A stretch of 64,000 bases of DNA. It comes from Streptomyces curacoi. GTDB lineage: Bacteria; Actinomycetota; Actinomycetes; Streptomycetales; Streptomycetaceae. The stretch spans positions 306,019 to 370,018 of the forward strand of contig NZ_KQ947987.1 in NCBI RefSeq assembly GCF_001513975.1. Direction: 5' to 3'. Of this stretch, positions 17,839 through 27,901 are shown piece after piece (position 1 is the first letter of the stretch; the number at the start of each line of letters is the position of its first letter). Position numbers and translations under genes: made by a program. The notes beneath the pieces were generated by a model. The model did not search any database, was not told the DNA's origin, and worked only from the letters and a program-made list of their open reading frames with translations.

Positions 17839-18048
17839 GCCGGAAGGTTAAGGGGAACCGGGGCTCCGTGCTGAGCTAGACACCCCGTGCCCGGCGTCGG
17901 CGTGGCCGCCACCGGGGGCTGCCGCCCCCATACCCCCGCCGCGGCCCTGAAGGGGTCGCGCCCTCCCACCTCCCCCCGGCTGTCCCGGCAAGGGGTACCG
18001 CCGAACAGGCTGACTTGTGCCGACCCGCGTCGTGCGAGACTTGCCCCC

Positions 18049-19125
18049 GTGAGTGCCAACGACACGCAGCCGACGCCGCCGACCGCCACGCCCGACGCAG
18101 TCAAAGACTCCGCCTTCCTCAAGGCGTGCAGGCGCGAACCCGTGCCGCACACGCCCGTGTGGTTCATGCGGCAGGCCGGGCGCTCCCTGCCGGAGTACCG
18201 CAAGGTCCGCGAGGGCATCCCGATGCTCGAGTCCTGCATGCGGCCCGAGCTGGTCACCGAGATCACCCTCCAGCCGGTGCGCCGGCACGGCGTGGACGCG
18301 GCGATCTACTTCAGCGACATCGTCGTCCCGCTCAAGGCCATCGGCATCGACCTCGACATCAAGCCCGGCGTCGGCCCGGTCGTCGAGCAGCCCATCCGCA
18401 CCCGCGCCGACCTGGACCGGCTGCGTGACCTGACCCCCGAGGACGTCTCCTACGTAACCGAGGCCATCGGCCTGCTCACCCGCGAGCTCGGCGCCACCCC
18501 GCTCATCGGTTTCGCCGGCGCCCCTTTCACCCTCGCGAGCTACCTCGTCGAGGGCGGTCCGTCCCGCACGTACGAGAACGCCAAGGCGATGATGTACGGC
18601 GACCCGGAGCTCTGGGCCGACCTGCTCGACCGCCTCGCCGACATCACGGCCGCCTTCCTGAAGGTCCAGATCGAGGCCGGCGCCTCCGCGGTCCAGCTCT
18701 TCGACTCCTGGGCCGGCGCCCTGGCCCCCACCGACTACCGCCGCTCGGTGATGCCGGCCTCGGCGAAGGTCTTCGACGCCGTCGCCGGGTACGGCGTCCC
18801 GCGCATCCACTTCGGCGTCGGCACCGGTGAGCTGCTGAAGCTCATGGGCGAGGCCGGTGCGGACGTCGTCGGCGTCGACTGGCGGGTCCCGCTGGACGAG
18901 GCCGCCCGTCGCGTCGGCCCCGGCAAGGCGCTCCAGGGCAACCTCGACCCGACCGTCCTGTTCGCCACCCCGGAGGCGGTCGAGGCCAAGACCCGCGAGG
19001 TGCTCGACGCCGCGGCCGGTCTGGAGGGGCATGTCTTCAACCTCGGCCACGGGGTCATGCCCGCCACCGACCCGGACAGCCTGACCCGGCTCGTCGAGTA
19101 CGTCCACACCCGCACCGCCCGGTAG
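18049..19125 (+). CDS. hemE: Uroporphyrinogen III decarboxylase
   Basis: The 358-residue HemE converts uroporphyrinogen III to coproporphyrinogen III by removing four carboxyl groups. The N-terminal family motif [16 protein letters not shown] holds the substrate-binding arginines, followed by [15 protein letters not shown] with the catalytic Asp. The C-terminal signature is [12 protein letters not shown]. The GTG at 18049 is preferred to the longer open frame because the upstream part encodes only Pro/Arg-rich noise; the N-terminus then has a 20-residue Thr/Pro tail typical of Streptomyces. Together with the cgoX-chdC pair 4 kb away it supplies heme by the coproporphyrin-dependent route. Confidence 0.95.
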   Translation: MSANDTQPTPPTATPDAVKDSAFLKACRREPVPHTPVWFMRQAGRSLPEYRKVREGIPMLESCMRPELVTEITLQPVRRHGVDAAIYFSDIVVPLKAIGIDLDIKPGVGPVVEQPIRTRADLDRLRDLTPEDVSYVTEAIGLLTRELGATPLIGFAGAPFTLASYLVEGGPSRTYENAKAMMYGDPELWADLLDRLADITAAFLKVQIEAGASAVQLFDSWAGALAPTDYRRSVMPASAKVFDAVAGYGVPRIHFGVGTGELLKLMGEAGADVVGVDWRVPLDEAARRVGPGKALQGNLDPTVLFATPEAVEAKTREVLDAAAGLEGHVFNLGHGVMPATDPDSLTRLVEYVHTRTAR

Positions 19126-19132
19126 GCCGCGC

Positions 19133-19957
19133 TCACCAGGTGTGCCGAGGCCGGGCCCGCCTGCCGAACAGCAGGCCGCCCGGCTCCGGCGGCGGTGGGG
19201 TGCCCGGGCGCAGCGGCCAGGCCAGCGCCATGCCGGCCACGAAGCCGACGATGTGTGCCGCGTACGCCACGGTGCCCGCCTCGGAGACGCCTTCGCCGGA
19301 CGAGTACACCGCCTGCAGCACGAACCAGAACCCGAGCACCAGCCAGGCGGGCAGCCGCAGCGGCAGGAAGATCAGGAACGGGACCAGGACCCACACCCGG
19401 GCCCTCGGATACAGCACGAGATAGGCGCCCAGTACGCCCGCGATCGCCCCGGACGCGCCGATCAGCGGCTCGGCGGAGTCGGCGTTGAGGAGCGCGAAGC
19501 CGTACGACGCCGCGTAGCCGCAGACGACGTAGAAGAGGACGTACCGCACGTGGCCCAGGCGGTCCTCGATGTTGTTGCCGAAGATCAGCAGGAAGAGCAG
19601 GTTGCCCAGCAGGTGCAGCCAGCTGCCGTGCAGGAACATGGCGGTGAGGACGGACAGCACCGGGGACTTGTCGTAGTCCGGCGTGCCGAGCACACAGCCG
19701 GGACCCTGGGGGCCGAGGGCGACCTCACCCGTGGGGACCACTCTCGGCATCTGGTCGTGGATCAACTCGCGCGGCACCGCCGCGTACTGGTCCAGGAACG
19801 CGTGCAGATGGCACAGCTGGGCCAGGCTGCTCTCCCCGGCCACGGAGCCGGTGATGCCGGGCGTGGACAGGAAGACGAAGACGTTCGCGGTGATCAGCGC
19901 GTATGTCACCCAGGGGGTGCGGCGCACCGGGTTCACGTCATGGACGGGGATGACCAC
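19133..19957 (-). CDS. Rhomboid-family intramembrane serine protease
   Basis: A 274-residue polytopic membrane protein with about six helices. The catalytic serine is in the GxSG motif LIGASGAIAGVLGAYL and the partner histidine in AYAAHIVGFVAGMAL. The conserved GNLLFLLIFGNNIEDRLGH corresponds to the rhomboid loop and helix 2. It would cleave membrane-embedded substrates. An unusually long loop (about residues 45-85) with two Cys separates helix 1 from helix 2. It is convergent with hemE (7 bases between stops) and divergent from the small gene at 20050. Confidence 0.9.
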   Translation of the reverse strand: MVIPVHDVNPVRRTPWVTYALITANVFVFLSTPGITGSVAGESSLAQLCHLHAFLDQYAAVPRELIHDQMPRVVPTGEVALGPQGPGCVLGTPDYDKSPVLSVLTAMFLHGSWLHLLGNLLFLLIFGNNIEDRLGHVRYVLFYVVCGYAASYGFALLNADSAEPLIGASGAIAGVLGAYLVLYPRARVWVLVPFLIFLPLRLPAWLVLGFWFVLQAVYSSGEGVSEAGTVAYAAHIVGFVAGMALAWPLRPGTPPPPEPGGLLFGRRARPRHTW

Positions 19958-20049
19958 GACAGGTATGTGCCCGGGATACGTCCGGCGAATCGGTGAACGT
20001 CGTCGGTGCCGCGTGCGTATGTCTCGGCAACCTACGTGAGGAACAGGTG

Positions 20050-20373
20050 ATGAACGACCGAGTTACTCCTCCGATCCACGCGTTGCCCGACGGTGAGGCC
20101 GAGCTCGCCGTGGTGCTGCGGCTGCCGTGGGAAGACGTCGCCCGGCTGGGGCAGGAGGCGGGGCGGCTGGCCTCGCAGATGCAGCGGCCGGTGACGTTGG
20201 ACGAGGCCGTCAGCCATCGGTTGCGGTCGGCGAGGGCCGCCGCGCATGCGAAGCCGGCGGGGGAGCAGGCGGCCGGCGCCATGCCGGCCAGTGCGTCCGT
20301 GTCGCCGTTGCCTTCCCGGGCGCCGACGGAGCAGGCCCGCCAGGCGATCGAGCGGATCAACGGGACCGCCTAG
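20050..20373 (+). CDS. Small conserved hypothetical protein, 107 aa
   Basis: I do not recognise a function. The first 75 residues look folded (LPDGEAELAVVLRLPWEDVA, then RPVTLDEAVSHRLRSA), with an alpha-beta-alpha pattern that could be a DNA- or protein-binding mini-domain; the rest is an Ala/Pro linker ending in a short helix (EQARQAIERING). ATG at 20050 is chosen because GAGGAACAG precedes it. It is divergent from the rhomboid gene, with a 92-base shared promoter gap. A hairpin follows the stop. Confidence 0.7.
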   Translation: MNDRVTPPIHALPDGEAELAVVLRLPWEDVARLGQEAGRLASQMQRPVTLDEAVSHRLRSARAAAHAKPAGEQAAGAMPASASVSPLPSRAPTEQARQAIERINGTA

Positions 20374-20382
20374 GAGCGCCGC

Positions 20383-20414
20383 AGGGGTGCGGGTCGATGC
20401 AGCCCCGCGCCCCT
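20383..20414. terminator. Bidirectional terminator hairpin
   Basis: AGGGGTGCGGG (20383-20393) pairs with CCCCGCGCCCCT (20403-20414) with one G-T wobble and a short loop. It fills the 39-base gap between two convergent genes and its right arm covers the stop codon of the flavoprotein gene. The sequence is of the same GGGGCGCGGGG class that recurs between genes in this window. Confidence 0.75.
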
Positions 20415-21819
20415 AGGCCGGCTGTCCCACCGCCTTCACCGCTTTGCGGGCGGCCACCAGCACCGGGTCCCACACCGGGGAGAACGGCGGGGCGTACCCC
20501 AGGTCCAGGGAGGTCATCTGCTCCACCGTCATTCCCGCCGTCAGTGCCACCGCCGCGATGTCCACCCGCTTCCCCGCGCCCTCCCTGCCGACGATCTGGA
20601 CGCCCAGGAGCCGCCCTGTGCGACGTTCGGCCAGCATCTTGACCGTCATGGGGGAGGCGTTCGGGTAGTACCCCGCGCGGCTCGTCGACTCGATCGTGGC
20701 CGTGACGTACTGCAGGCCGGCCCTGCGCGCGTCCTTCTCGCGCAGGCCCGTGCGGGCGATCTCCAGATCGCAGACCTTGCTGACGGCCGTGCCGACCACG
20801 CCGGGGAACGTGGCGTAGCCGCCGGCGACGTTCGTGCCGATGACCTGGCCGTGTTTGTTGGCGTGGGTGCCGAGGGCGATGTGGCGTTCCTGGCCGGAGA
20901 CCAGGTCGAGGACCTCCACGCAGTCGCCGCCCGCCCAGATGTTCTCGTGGCCGCGCACCCGCATGGCCAGGTCGGTCAGTAGGCCGTCGTGGCTGCCCAG
21001 GGGCAGGCCGGCCGCCCGGGCGAGGGCCGTCTCGGGGCGGACGCCGATGCCCAGGACGACCACGTCCGCGGGGTACTCGGCGTCCTCCGTGGCCACCGCC
21101 CGCACCCGGCCGTCCTCCCCGGTGAGGATCTTGGTCACCTCGGCGTCGCCGACCATGGTGATGCCGAGGCCCTCCATGGCCCGGTGCACCAGGCGGCCCA
21201 TGTCCGGGTCGAGCGTGGACATGGGTTCGCTGCCGCGGTTGACGACGGTCACCTCGTAGCCGCGGTTGATGAGCGCCTCGGCCATCTCCACGCCGATGTA
21301 TCCGGCGCCCACCACGACCGCCCGGCGCCCACGCGTGCGTGCCAGCGTGTCGATGAGGGCCTGGCCGTCGTCGAGGGTCTGCACGCCATGCACACCGGGG
21401 GCGTCGACGCCCGGAATGCCGGGGCGGATCGGGCGGGCGCCGGTCGCGATGACGAGTTTGTCGTACGACGTCCAGGACTCGGCGCCGGAATCGACGTCAC
21501 GCGCGCGTACCCGGCCGCCGGCCACGTCGATCTCCGTGACCTCGGTCCGCATCCGCAGGTCGATGTCCCGCGCGCGATGCTCCTCCGCCGAACGCGCGAT
21601 CAGCCGGTCGCGGTCGGCGACGTCGCCGCCCACCCAGTACGGGATGCCGCAGGCCGAGAAGGAGGTGAAGTGGCCGCGTTCGAACGCCACGATCTCCAGC
21701 TCCCCGGCGCCCCTGAGCCGTCGTGCCTGCGACGCCGCGGACATCCCCGCGGCGTCGCCGCCGATCACCACCAGCCGTTCCCGCTTTCCCGGCACACCCC
21801 TCGCAGCGTTCATGTTCAT
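20413..21819 (-). CDS. FAD-dependent NADH oxidase / CoA-disulfide reductase-like enzyme
   Basis: A 468-residue pyridine nucleotide-disulfide oxidoreductase. The FAD-binding motif is VVIGGDAAGMSAASQARRL. The single redox cysteine is in SFSACGIPYWVGG (Cys57), characteristic of the NADH oxidase, NADH peroxidase and CoA-disulfide reductase class rather than two-Cys reductases. The NAD-binding motif is AVVVGAGYIGVEMAEALINR; the C-terminal dimerisation domain includes GRLLGVQIVGREGAGKRVD. It would handle peroxide, oxygen or disulfide with NAD(P)H in the cytoplasm; the exact acceptor cannot be settled. It is read alone, convergent with the small gene at 20050-20373. Confidence 0.88.
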   Translation of the reverse strand: MNMNAARGVPGKRERLVVIGGDAAGMSAASQARRLRGAGELEIVAFERGHFTSFSACGIPYWVGGDVADRDRLIARSAEEHRARDIDLRMRTEVTEIDVAGGRVRARDVDSGAESWTSYDKLVIATGARPIRPGIPGVDAPGVHGVQTLDDGQALIDTLARTRGRRAVVVGAGYIGVEMAEALINRGYEVTVVNRGSEPMSTLDPDMGRLVHRAMEGLGITMVGDAEVTKILTGEDGRVRAVATEDAEYPADVVVLGIGVRPETALARAAGLPLGSHDGLLTDLAMRVRGHENIWAGGDCVEVLDLVSGQERHIALGTHANKHGQVIGTNVAGGYATFPGVVGTAVSKVCDLEIARTGLREKDARRAGLQYVTATIESTSRAGYYPNASPMTVKMLAERRTGRLLGVQIVGREGAGKRVDIAAVALTAGMTVEQMTSLDLGYAPPFSPVWDPVLVAARKAVKAVGQPA

Positions 21820-21846
21820 GCGAACACGCTACGGGGGCAGGGCATT

Positions 21847-22851
21847 TCAGTTCTGCTCGCCGCCCTGCTCGTCTCCCGCGCGCGTGGGCCCCGGCGCCGG
21901 ACGGGCCGTCGGCAGCGGACCCAGCGCGGACGTCGCCGGCACGGTGGCCGGGCGGCGCGGCAGCCGGGGCCGCACGGCCTTCAGCCACACCAGCACCATC
22001 AGCGCCGCCACCGCGGCGAACGGCAGTACGGCGCCCAGCGCCACCGCGAGCCAGCGCAGCATCGTCACGAACGCGCCCCAGCCGCCCGCGAGCGCGTCCA
22101 GGAAACCGGGGTCGTCGTCCTGCGCGGCCTTCTTCACCGGCGTCTCCGACAGGGACAGGGTGATGGTCGCCAGGCTCGCGCGGTCCTTCAGGGACGCCTG
22201 CCGGGCGAGCAGCGCCTCCAGGTCGGCCTGGCGGCTGCTCAGCTCGCCCTCCAGCGTGACCACGTCGCTGAGCCTGGTCGCCTGGTCCATCAGCTCGCGG
22301 ATCCGGGCGACACTGGCGCGCTGCGACTTGATGCGGCTCTCCACGTCCACGACCTGGTCGGTGACGTCCTGCGCCTTGGCGCTGCGCTCGATCGGCTTGC
22401 CCGCGCCCTCCAGTTCCGCGAGGACGTCGGCGTACCGGTCGACGGGCACGCGCAGCACGACACGGGTGTGCTCGTGGCCCTCCTCGTCGCGTGTGGTGGT
22501 CTCGTTGCCGATGTAGCCGCCCGCGTTCTCGGTCGTGGTGCGGGCCTCGTCGAGGGCCTTCGGCACGTCCTTGACCTGCACGGTCAGCGAGGCCGTCCGG
22601 ATGATGTGGCCGGCGGTGGCCTTGGGCGGTGCGGTGGCCTTGCCGGCGCCGAAGCCGCTGCCCGGGGCGCCCTCCCTCGCGTCCGCCTGGGACTCCGCCG
22701 CCTGGGCGGCCTCGTCCCCGGCGGCCTTGCTGCCGGCGCCCGAGTCGTCGGCGGAGCCGCTGCAGCCGGTGAGCGCCAGGGCCGTGGCCAACAGGAGGCC
22801 GGCGAGGGCCGGAACAGGTCGTACTGATCGTGTGGATCGTCGTGCGCGCAT
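21847..22851 (-). CDS. DUF4349 membrane-anchored lipoprotein
   Basis: A 334-residue exported protein. The signal peptide (PALAGLLLATALALTGC) ends in a lipobox with the modified Cys. The DUF4349 core starts at IIRTASLTVQVKDVPKALDE and contains GGYIGNETTTRDEEGHEHTR. A coiled-coil of about 60 residues follows (VESRIKSQRASVARIRELMD and onward), and a single transmembrane helix lies near the C-terminus (LRWLAVALGAVLPFAAVAA), ending in a basic Pro-rich tail. The layout (lipid anchor at one end, helix at the other) suggests a surface stalk. Role unknown. The start at 22851 is set by the signal peptide; the longer frame adds an unlikely 39 residues. Confidence 0.85.
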   Translation of the reverse strand: MRARRSTRSVRPVPALAGLLLATALALTGCSGSADDSGAGSKAAGDEAAQAAESQADAREGAPGSGFGAGKATAPPKATAGHIIRTASLTVQVKDVPKALDEARTTTENAGGYIGNETTTRDEEGHEHTRVVLRVPVDRYADVLAELEGAGKPIERSAKAQDVTDQVVDVESRIKSQRASVARIRELMDQATRLSDVVTLEGELSSRQADLEALLARQASLKDRASLATITLSLSETPVKKAAQDDDPGFLDALAGGWGAFVTMLRWLAVALGAVLPFAAVAALMVLVWLKAVRPRLPRRPATVPATSALGPLPTARPAPGPTRAGDEQGGEQN

Positions 22852-23012
22852 GTGGGCGTACCCCCGAGGGTCGTCGTGACGACTGACGCTTCTTCGACGC
22901 CCGGAGGGGGCGGGACGTTGGCGGGGAACGGTCCCGATGCGGTCACGGTCGGGACTCGTGAAGGACACCGGGGCGGGGACGGACTGTCAGTGGGGTCTGA
23001 GAGGCTGTGGAC

Positions 23013-24473
23013 ATGCGCGAAGTGGAGACTCGTACGGGTACGGGCCGGGTCGTCGTCATCGGAGGCGGAATCGCCGGGCTCGCCGCGGCCCACCGGCTGC
23101 TGGCCGCCGGCCGGCAGGTGACCGTCCTGGAAGCGTCCGACCGGGTCGGCGGCAAGCTGCTGCCCGGCGAGATCGCGGGCGTGCGCGTGGACCTCGGTGC
23201 CGAGTCGATGCTGGCCCGCCGCCCCGAGGCCGTCGCCCTCGCCCGCGAGGCGGGCCTCGCCGACCGCCTCCAGCCGCCCGCCACCGCCACGGCCTCGATC
23301 TGGACCCGCGGTGCCCTGCGCCCCATGCCCAAGGGGCATGTGATGGGCGTCCCCGGCACCGCGTCCGCGCTCTCCGGCGTCCTGTCCGAGGAGGGCCTCG
23401 CCCGCATCGAGCGCGACGCCGACCTGCCCCGCACGGAGGTCGGCGACGACGTGGCGGTGGGGGAGTACGTGGCGGCGCGCCTCGGCCGCGAGGTCGTCGA
23501 CCGCCTGGTCGAGCCCCTGCTCGGCGGGGTCTACGCGGGCGACGCGTACCGCATCTCGATGCGCTCGGCGGTCCCGCAGCTCTTCCAGGCCGCGCGGACA
23601 CACACCTCCCTCACGGAGGCCGTCCGCGGGATCCAGGCGAAGGCCGCTGCCGACCAGCAGACGGGCCCGGTGTTCATGGGCCTCCAGGGCGGCGTCGGCA
23701 CCCTCCCCCTCGCGGTCGCGGAGTCGGTACGCGCGCGGGGCGGCGAGATCGCCACCGGCACGCCGGTGACGGAGCTGCGCCGCGAGGCGTCCGGCGGCTG
23801 GCGCGTGGTCGCCGGGGACCGGGTGCTGCACGCGGACGCGGTCGTCGTCGCCGTACCCGCCCCGGCCGCCGCCGGACTCCTGCGCGCCGAGGCCCCGGAA
23901 GCCGCCGCCGAGCTGGACGGCATCGAGTACGCCTCCATGGCCCTGGTCACCCTCGCCTACCGCCGCGCCGACACCGACCTGCCCGCGGGCAGCGGCTTCC
24001 TCGTACCGCCGGTCGACGGACGCACCATCAAGGCGTCGACGTTCGCCTCCCAGAAGTGGGGCTGGATCGCCGACGAGAACCCGGACGTGGTCGTGCTGCG
24101 CACGTCCGTGGGGCGGTACGGCGAGACGCGGATCCTGGAGCGTGACGACGCCCACCTCGTCGACGTCTCCCGGCACGACCTGAAGGCGGCCACCGGCCTC
24201 GACGCCACCCCCCTCGAAACCCGCGTCACCCGCTGGACCGACGGCCTGCCCCAGTACCCGGTCGGCCACCACGCGCGCGTGGCCCGCGTCCGCGAGCACA
24301 TCGCCGGGCTGCCCGGCCTCGCCGTGTGCGGCGCGCAGTACGACGGCGTGGGCATCCCGGCGTGCATCGCGAGCGCGTATGCCGCGGTGGACCAGCTGGA
24401 CGGAGACCTGAGCGGTGTGGAGGAGCTCACCGCCCACCCGGTGCAGAGTCTGCACGGAGGAGCAGGAGAATAA
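23013..24473 (+). CDS. hemY: Coproporphyrinogen III oxidase / protoporphyrinogen oxidase (HemY/CgoX)
   Basis: A 486-residue FAD enzyme. The dinucleotide motif [20 protein letters not shown] lies at the N-terminus, with the second GG doublet [20 protein letters not shown], and the C-terminal FAD motif is [16 protein letters not shown]. In actinobacteria this HemY-type enzyme oxidises coproporphyrinogen III to coproporphyrin III, the step before iron insertion in the coproporphyrin-dependent route. ATG at 23013 has GAGAGG at 8 bases; a GTG two codons upstream is possible. hemQ follows after 5 bases, and the divergent DUF4349 gene is 160 bases upstream. Confidence 0.93.
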   Translation: MREVETRTGTGRVVVIGGGIAGLAAAHRLLAAGRQVTVLEASDRVGGKLLPGEIAGVRVDLGAESMLARRPEAVALAREAGLADRLQPPATATASIWTRGALRPMPKGHVMGVPGTASALSGVLSEEGLARIERDADLPRTEVGDDVAVGEYVAARLGREVVDRLVEPLLGGVYAGDAYRISMRSAVPQLFQAARTHTSLTEAVRGIQAKAAADQQTGPVFMGLQGGVGTLPLAVAESVRARGGEIATGTPVTELRREASGGWRVVAGDRVLHADAVVVAVPAPAAAGLLRAEAPEAAAELDGIEYASMALVTLAYRRADTDLPAGSGFLVPPVDGRTIKASTFASQKWGWIADENPDVVVLRTSVGRYGETRILERDDAHLVDVSRHDLKAATGLDATPLETRVTRWTDGLPQYPVGHHARVARVREHIAGLPGLAVCGAQYDGVGIPACIASAYAAVDQLDGDLSGVEELTAHPVQSLHGGAGE

Positions 24474-24478
24474 GGGAC

Positions 24479-25210
24479 ATGAGTGACGACGCCCCCACCA
24501 CCGAGTCCGGCAGGATCCCGAACAAGGGCAAGCTGGCCAAGGACCTCAACGAGGTCATCCGCTACACCCTCTGGTCGGTCTTCAAGCTGAAGGACGTGCT
24601 CCCCGAGGACCGCGCGGGCTACGCCGACGAGGTCCAGGAGCTGTTCGACCAGCTCGCCGCCAAGGACGTGACGATCCGCGGCACGTACGACGTGTCCGGG
24701 CTGCGCGCCGACGCCGATCTCATGATCTGGTGGCACGCCGAGACCAGCGACCAGCTGCAGGAGGCGTACAACCTCTTCCGCCGCACCAAGCTGGGCCGCG
24801 CCCTCACGCCGGTCTGGTCGAACATGGCGCTGCACCGCCCCGCCGAGTTCAACCGCTCGCACATCCCGGCGTTCCTCGCCGACGAGACGCCGCGCAACTA
24901 CGTCAGCGTCTACCCCTTCGTGCGCTCCTACGACTGGTACCTCCTGCCCGACGAGGACCGCCGCCGTATGCTCGCCGACCACGGCAAGATGGCCCGCGGC
25001 TTCCCGGACGTCCGCGCCAACACGGTCGCCTCGTTCTCGCTGGGCGACTACGAGTGGCTCCTCGCCTTCGAGGCCGACGAGCTCTACCGCATCGTCGACC
25101 TCATGCGTCACCTGCGGGCTTCGGAGGCGCGGATGCACGTGCGCGAAGAGGTGCCGTTCTTCACGGGGCGCCGCAAGAGCGTCGCCGAGCTGGTCGCGGG
25201 CCTCGCCTGA
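24479..25210 (+). CDS. hemQ: Coproheme decarboxylase (HemQ/ChdC)
   Basis: A 243-residue protein of the chlorite-dismutase fold that performs the last step of the coproporphyrin route, turning coproheme into heme b. Diagnostic parts are the segment [17 protein letters not shown] with the reactive tyrosine region and the proximal heme histidine in [17 protein letters not shown]. It lacks the arginine setting expected of true chlorite dismutases, and its place directly behind hemY (5-base gap) makes the heme role firm. The ATG at 24479 is preceded by AAGG. Its stop codon abuts the stop codon of the convergent hydrolase gene with no spacer. Confidence 0.94.
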   Translation: MSDDAPTTESGRIPNKGKLAKDLNEVIRYTLWSVFKLKDVLPEDRAGYADEVQELFDQLAAKDVTIRGTYDVSGLRADADLMIWWHAETSDQLQEAYNLFRRTKLGRALTPVWSNMALHRPAEFNRSHIPAFLADETPRNYVSVYPFVRSYDWYLLPDEDRRRMLADHGKMARGFPDVRANTVASFSLGDYEWLLAFEADELYRIVDLMRHLRASEARMHVREEVPFFTGRRKSVAELVAGLA

Positions 25211-26878
25211 TCAGTGCGGGAGCCGGGCGGCGGCCGTCCGGGGCCGGTCGCCCGGTGCCGTCCCGGGGTGGGCGCCCCGCTTCTTGTCCGTGCGGTCGTC
25301 CGGGCGCTCCGGCTTCGGCTCGGGGTGCCCCTCGCACGCCGCGCGCCGTGCCGGGAGGCGGCCCTCCAGCAGATACGCGTCGACGTAGCCGTTGACGCAG
25401 GCGTTCGGGCCGTAGGCGATGCCGTGCGTGCCGGCGTCCCGTTCGGTCACCAGCACCGAACCCGACAGGCGCCGGTGCATCTCCAGGGCCCCGTCGTACG
25501 GCGTGGCGGCATCCCGCTCGGCGGCCAGGATCAGCAGCGGCGGCACCTCGCCCGGCCCGGTCCGCACATCGAGGGGCTCCTGCCGGGGCGCCTGCCAGTA
25601 GGCACACGGCAGGTTCATCCACACGTTGTCCCAGGTCTCGAACGGCGCCACCCGGGCGAGCCGCGTGTTGTCCCGGTCCCACACGTCCCAGTCCGTCGGC
25701 CAGGGCGCGTCATTGCACTCCACGGCCGTGTAGACCGCGTCCGAGTTCTCCTCCTCGGCCGCCGCCTCCGTCGCCGGCGCGGCCAGCTCGACCAGGGGCT
25801 TGGAGTCGCCCTTCAGATACGCCGACAGCGCCCGCGCGCGCGACGGCCAGTAGTCGTCGTAGTAACCGGCCTGCAGGAACGTCTCCTGCAACTGCTCCTG
25901 CCCGACCTTCCCGCCCGCCGGCTCGGCGGCCAGCCGCGCACGCACCTTCTCGTAGCTGCGCAGCACCTCCTCGGCGGTGTCACCCAGCCCGTACACCTTG
26001 TGGTGCTCGGCGACCCACTCCCGGAAGTCGGCCCACCGCCCCTCGAACGCGGCCGACTGGGCGAGGTTGTTGCGGTACCAGACCATCGCGGGGTCCGGGT
26101 TCACCGCAGAGTCGAACACCATCCGCCGCACGTGTGAGGGGAAGAGGGTCGCGTACAGGGCGCCGAAGTAGGTGCCGTACGACGCGCCCATGAAGGTCAG
26201 CTTCTCCTCGCCCAGCGCGGCGCGCAGGACGTCCAGGTCACGGGCGTTGTTGAGGGAGTTGTAGTGGCGCAGCGCGCTGCCCGCGCGCTGGGCGCAGCCC
26301 CGGGCGTAGGCCTTCGCCCGGGCGATGCGCTCCTTCTTGTGCGACTCCGAGGGGTGCGTCGGCGCCAGCAAGGGCCCCTTGAAGACCTGCTTGGGCTCCT
26401 GGCAGGACAGCGGCGCGGAACGCTCAACCCCGCGCGGGGCGTAGCCGACCAGGTCGTACGCCGCCGCCAGCCGCTTCCACGCGGGCATGACGCCGATCAG
26501 CGGGAAGTACATGCCGGAGGCGCCCGGTCCGCCCGGGTTGTAGACCAGGGCGCCCTTCCGTGGCACCCGGCGCTTGCTGTTGTGCGGGTCCTTGTGCGTG
26601 GCCCGGACCCGGCTGACGGTGAGTTCGATCTGCTTGCCGTTGGGGTGCGCGTAGTCGAGCGGGACGGACACCTTGCCGCACTGCAGGGCGGCCGGCATGT
26701 CCTGCTCCTTGGGGCACTTGCCGAAGTCGATGCCGGCCGCCCGGGCGCGGGCGGCGGCCACCGCGGTGCCGTGCAGCTCGGCTGTGCCCGGGGCGGCCCC
26801 GGTGCTGCCGGCCGGGGCGGCGCTGAGGGCTGTCAGGAGCAGGACCCCCACGGCCGAGTAGAGGGCGGGAGCTCTCAT
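25211..26878 (-). CDS. Secreted alpha/beta hydrolase, tripeptidyl-aminopeptidase (TAP) type
   Basis: A 555-residue exported hydrolase. The signal peptide is ALYSAVGVLLLTALSAAPAG. The nucleophile elbow is FMGASYGTYFGALYATLFP, the oxyanion strand GALVYNPGGPGASG. A C-terminal TAP-like domain carries the Asp (PLLILAAERDAATPY) and the catalytic His (ERDAGTHGIAYGPNACVNGY). Streptomyces secretes several such tripeptidyl aminopeptidases, and esterase activity is also possible. Start ATG at 26878 has AAGGG at 8 bases and matches the signal peptide; the longer frame is not needed. It is transcribed towards hemQ and the genes meet stop to stop. Confidence 0.9.
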   Translation of the reverse strand: MRAPALYSAVGVLLLTALSAAPAGSTGAAPGTAELHGTAVAAARARAAGIDFGKCPKEQDMPAALQCGKVSVPLDYAHPNGKQIELTVSRVRATHKDPHNSKRRVPRKGALVYNPGGPGASGMYFPLIGVMPAWKRLAAAYDLVGYAPRGVERSAPLSCQEPKQVFKGPLLAPTHPSESHKKERIARAKAYARGCAQRAGSALRHYNSLNNARDLDVLRAALGEEKLTFMGASYGTYFGALYATLFPSHVRRMVFDSAVNPDPAMVWYRNNLAQSAAFEGRWADFREWVAEHHKVYGLGDTAEEVLRSYEKVRARLAAEPAGGKVGQEQLQETFLQAGYYDDYWPSRARALSAYLKGDSKPLVELAAPATEAAAEEENSDAVYTAVECNDAPWPTDWDVWDRDNTRLARVAPFETWDNVWMNLPCAYWQAPRQEPLDVRTGPGEVPPLLILAAERDAATPYDGALEMHRRLSGSVLVTERDAGTHGIAYGPNACVNGYVDAYLLEGRLPARRAACEGHPEPKPERPDDRTDKKRGAHPGTAPGDRPRTAAARLPH

Positions 26879-27001
26879 CGCGTATCCCTTCGGTGCACGG
26901 CAGCAACAAAAGGGATATTTCGTCCGTCTGTTGACGAAGGCAAGCACCACCCTGCCGGTGTCGGCGTCAATGCCCCCTATGCGCCACCGGGCGCCCGGCG
27001 G

Positions 27002-27799
27002 TCAGCCGCGCCAGGGCGTCACCTCGGGGGGCGGCTCGCGGTGCGCGAAGGCCGCGCGCAGCTCCGGCTCGCCGATCGCGCGTACGCCCCGTACGGCCAC
27101 GGAGGTGAGATACCGGCGGTCGTCCCCGCCGCCGGAGCGCCGGACCAGGGCGCTCAACAGCCGCTGCCCGGCTGGGGAGGCCCACTGGGTGTAGGGGTGG
27201 ATCTCGATCCGGGCGATGGCGAGGCAGCTCAGGGTGAGCACGAAGGGGAGCGCGAACCAGAGTGCGACCAGATGCGCGGGCATGTCCGACTGAGCGGGCG
27301 TCAGCAGGGCGATCACCCCCAGCGCCAGTACGACCGCCGCGGCGAGCCGCACCCGCCCGATCGCGGCCGCGACCCCGCTGCGCATCCCGTCGGGTACGGC
27401 CAGGCCCGCGCTGACCAACCGGTCCGCGAGGCTGCCCACCGCGTCGGCGGCGGCCGCGGCGTCCCGTACCGGCTCGATCCGGGACTGACCCTCCGGGCCG
27501 ATGGCTCCTATCACCGAGCGCTCCATCTCGTCCCGCCCGCGCGGATCGACGACCGTCGCCCAGCCGGTGTGCGCGAGCAGCAGCCGCCGCTGCCGCGCCA
27601 TGGAGACGAGGGTCAGATCGGCGACCCGGCGGGGGCCGCCGGACAGGAACGCGGCCTCGTACAGCGTCAGATCGTGTCCCCGGCCCGCGGCCGCCTCTTT
27701 CGTGTCCATGGCCGCGGCGTGTACGGCGGCCAGGCACAGCCGTGTACACGCCGTGCCGGCAACGGCCCACGCCAGCAGCAGAAGAAGGACCCAGAACAT
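27002..27799 (-). CDS. TIGR04222-type membrane protein, 265 aa
   Basis: The N-terminus is a hydrophobic anchor (MFWVLLLLLAWAVAGTACT), followed by the family block DLTLYEAAFLSGGPRRVADL. Two further close-set hydrophobic helices lie near the middle (LAAAVVLALGVIALL and ALPFVLTLSCLAIA). TIGR04222 proteins often end in a Cys/Gly-rich tail; this one does not and instead ends EPPPEVTPWRG. The gene is followed by DUF4142 and DUF692 genes upstream on the same strand (27902-30337), so the three may form one unit. Function unknown. Confidence 0.8.
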   Translation of the reverse strand: MFWVLLLLLAWAVAGTACTRLCLAAVHAAAMDTKEAAAGRGHDLTLYEAAFLSGGPRRVADLTLVSMARQRRLLLAHTGWATVVDPRGRDEMERSVIGAIGPEGQSRIEPVRDAAAAADAVGSLADRLVSAGLAVPDGMRSGVAAAIGRVRLAAAVVLALGVIALLTPAQSDMPAHLVALWFALPFVLTLSCLAIARIEIHPYTQWASPAGQRLLSALVRRSGGGDDRRYLTSVAVRGVRAIGEPELRAAFAHREPPPEVTPWRG

Positions 27800-27901
27800 G
27801 CCGCGTTTCTATGCCAAATGCTCCCCGAAACACCATGCCTTGTTCACCATACGGACCGAGAGTTGCCGGGATGTGACGTTCCGGATCGGGGAGTTCGGGC
27901 C

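Noticed and set aside
24479..25210. Chlorite dismutase
   Set aside because: The position behind hemY and the [14 protein letters not shown] region identify the heme-synthesis enzyme HemQ/ChdC.
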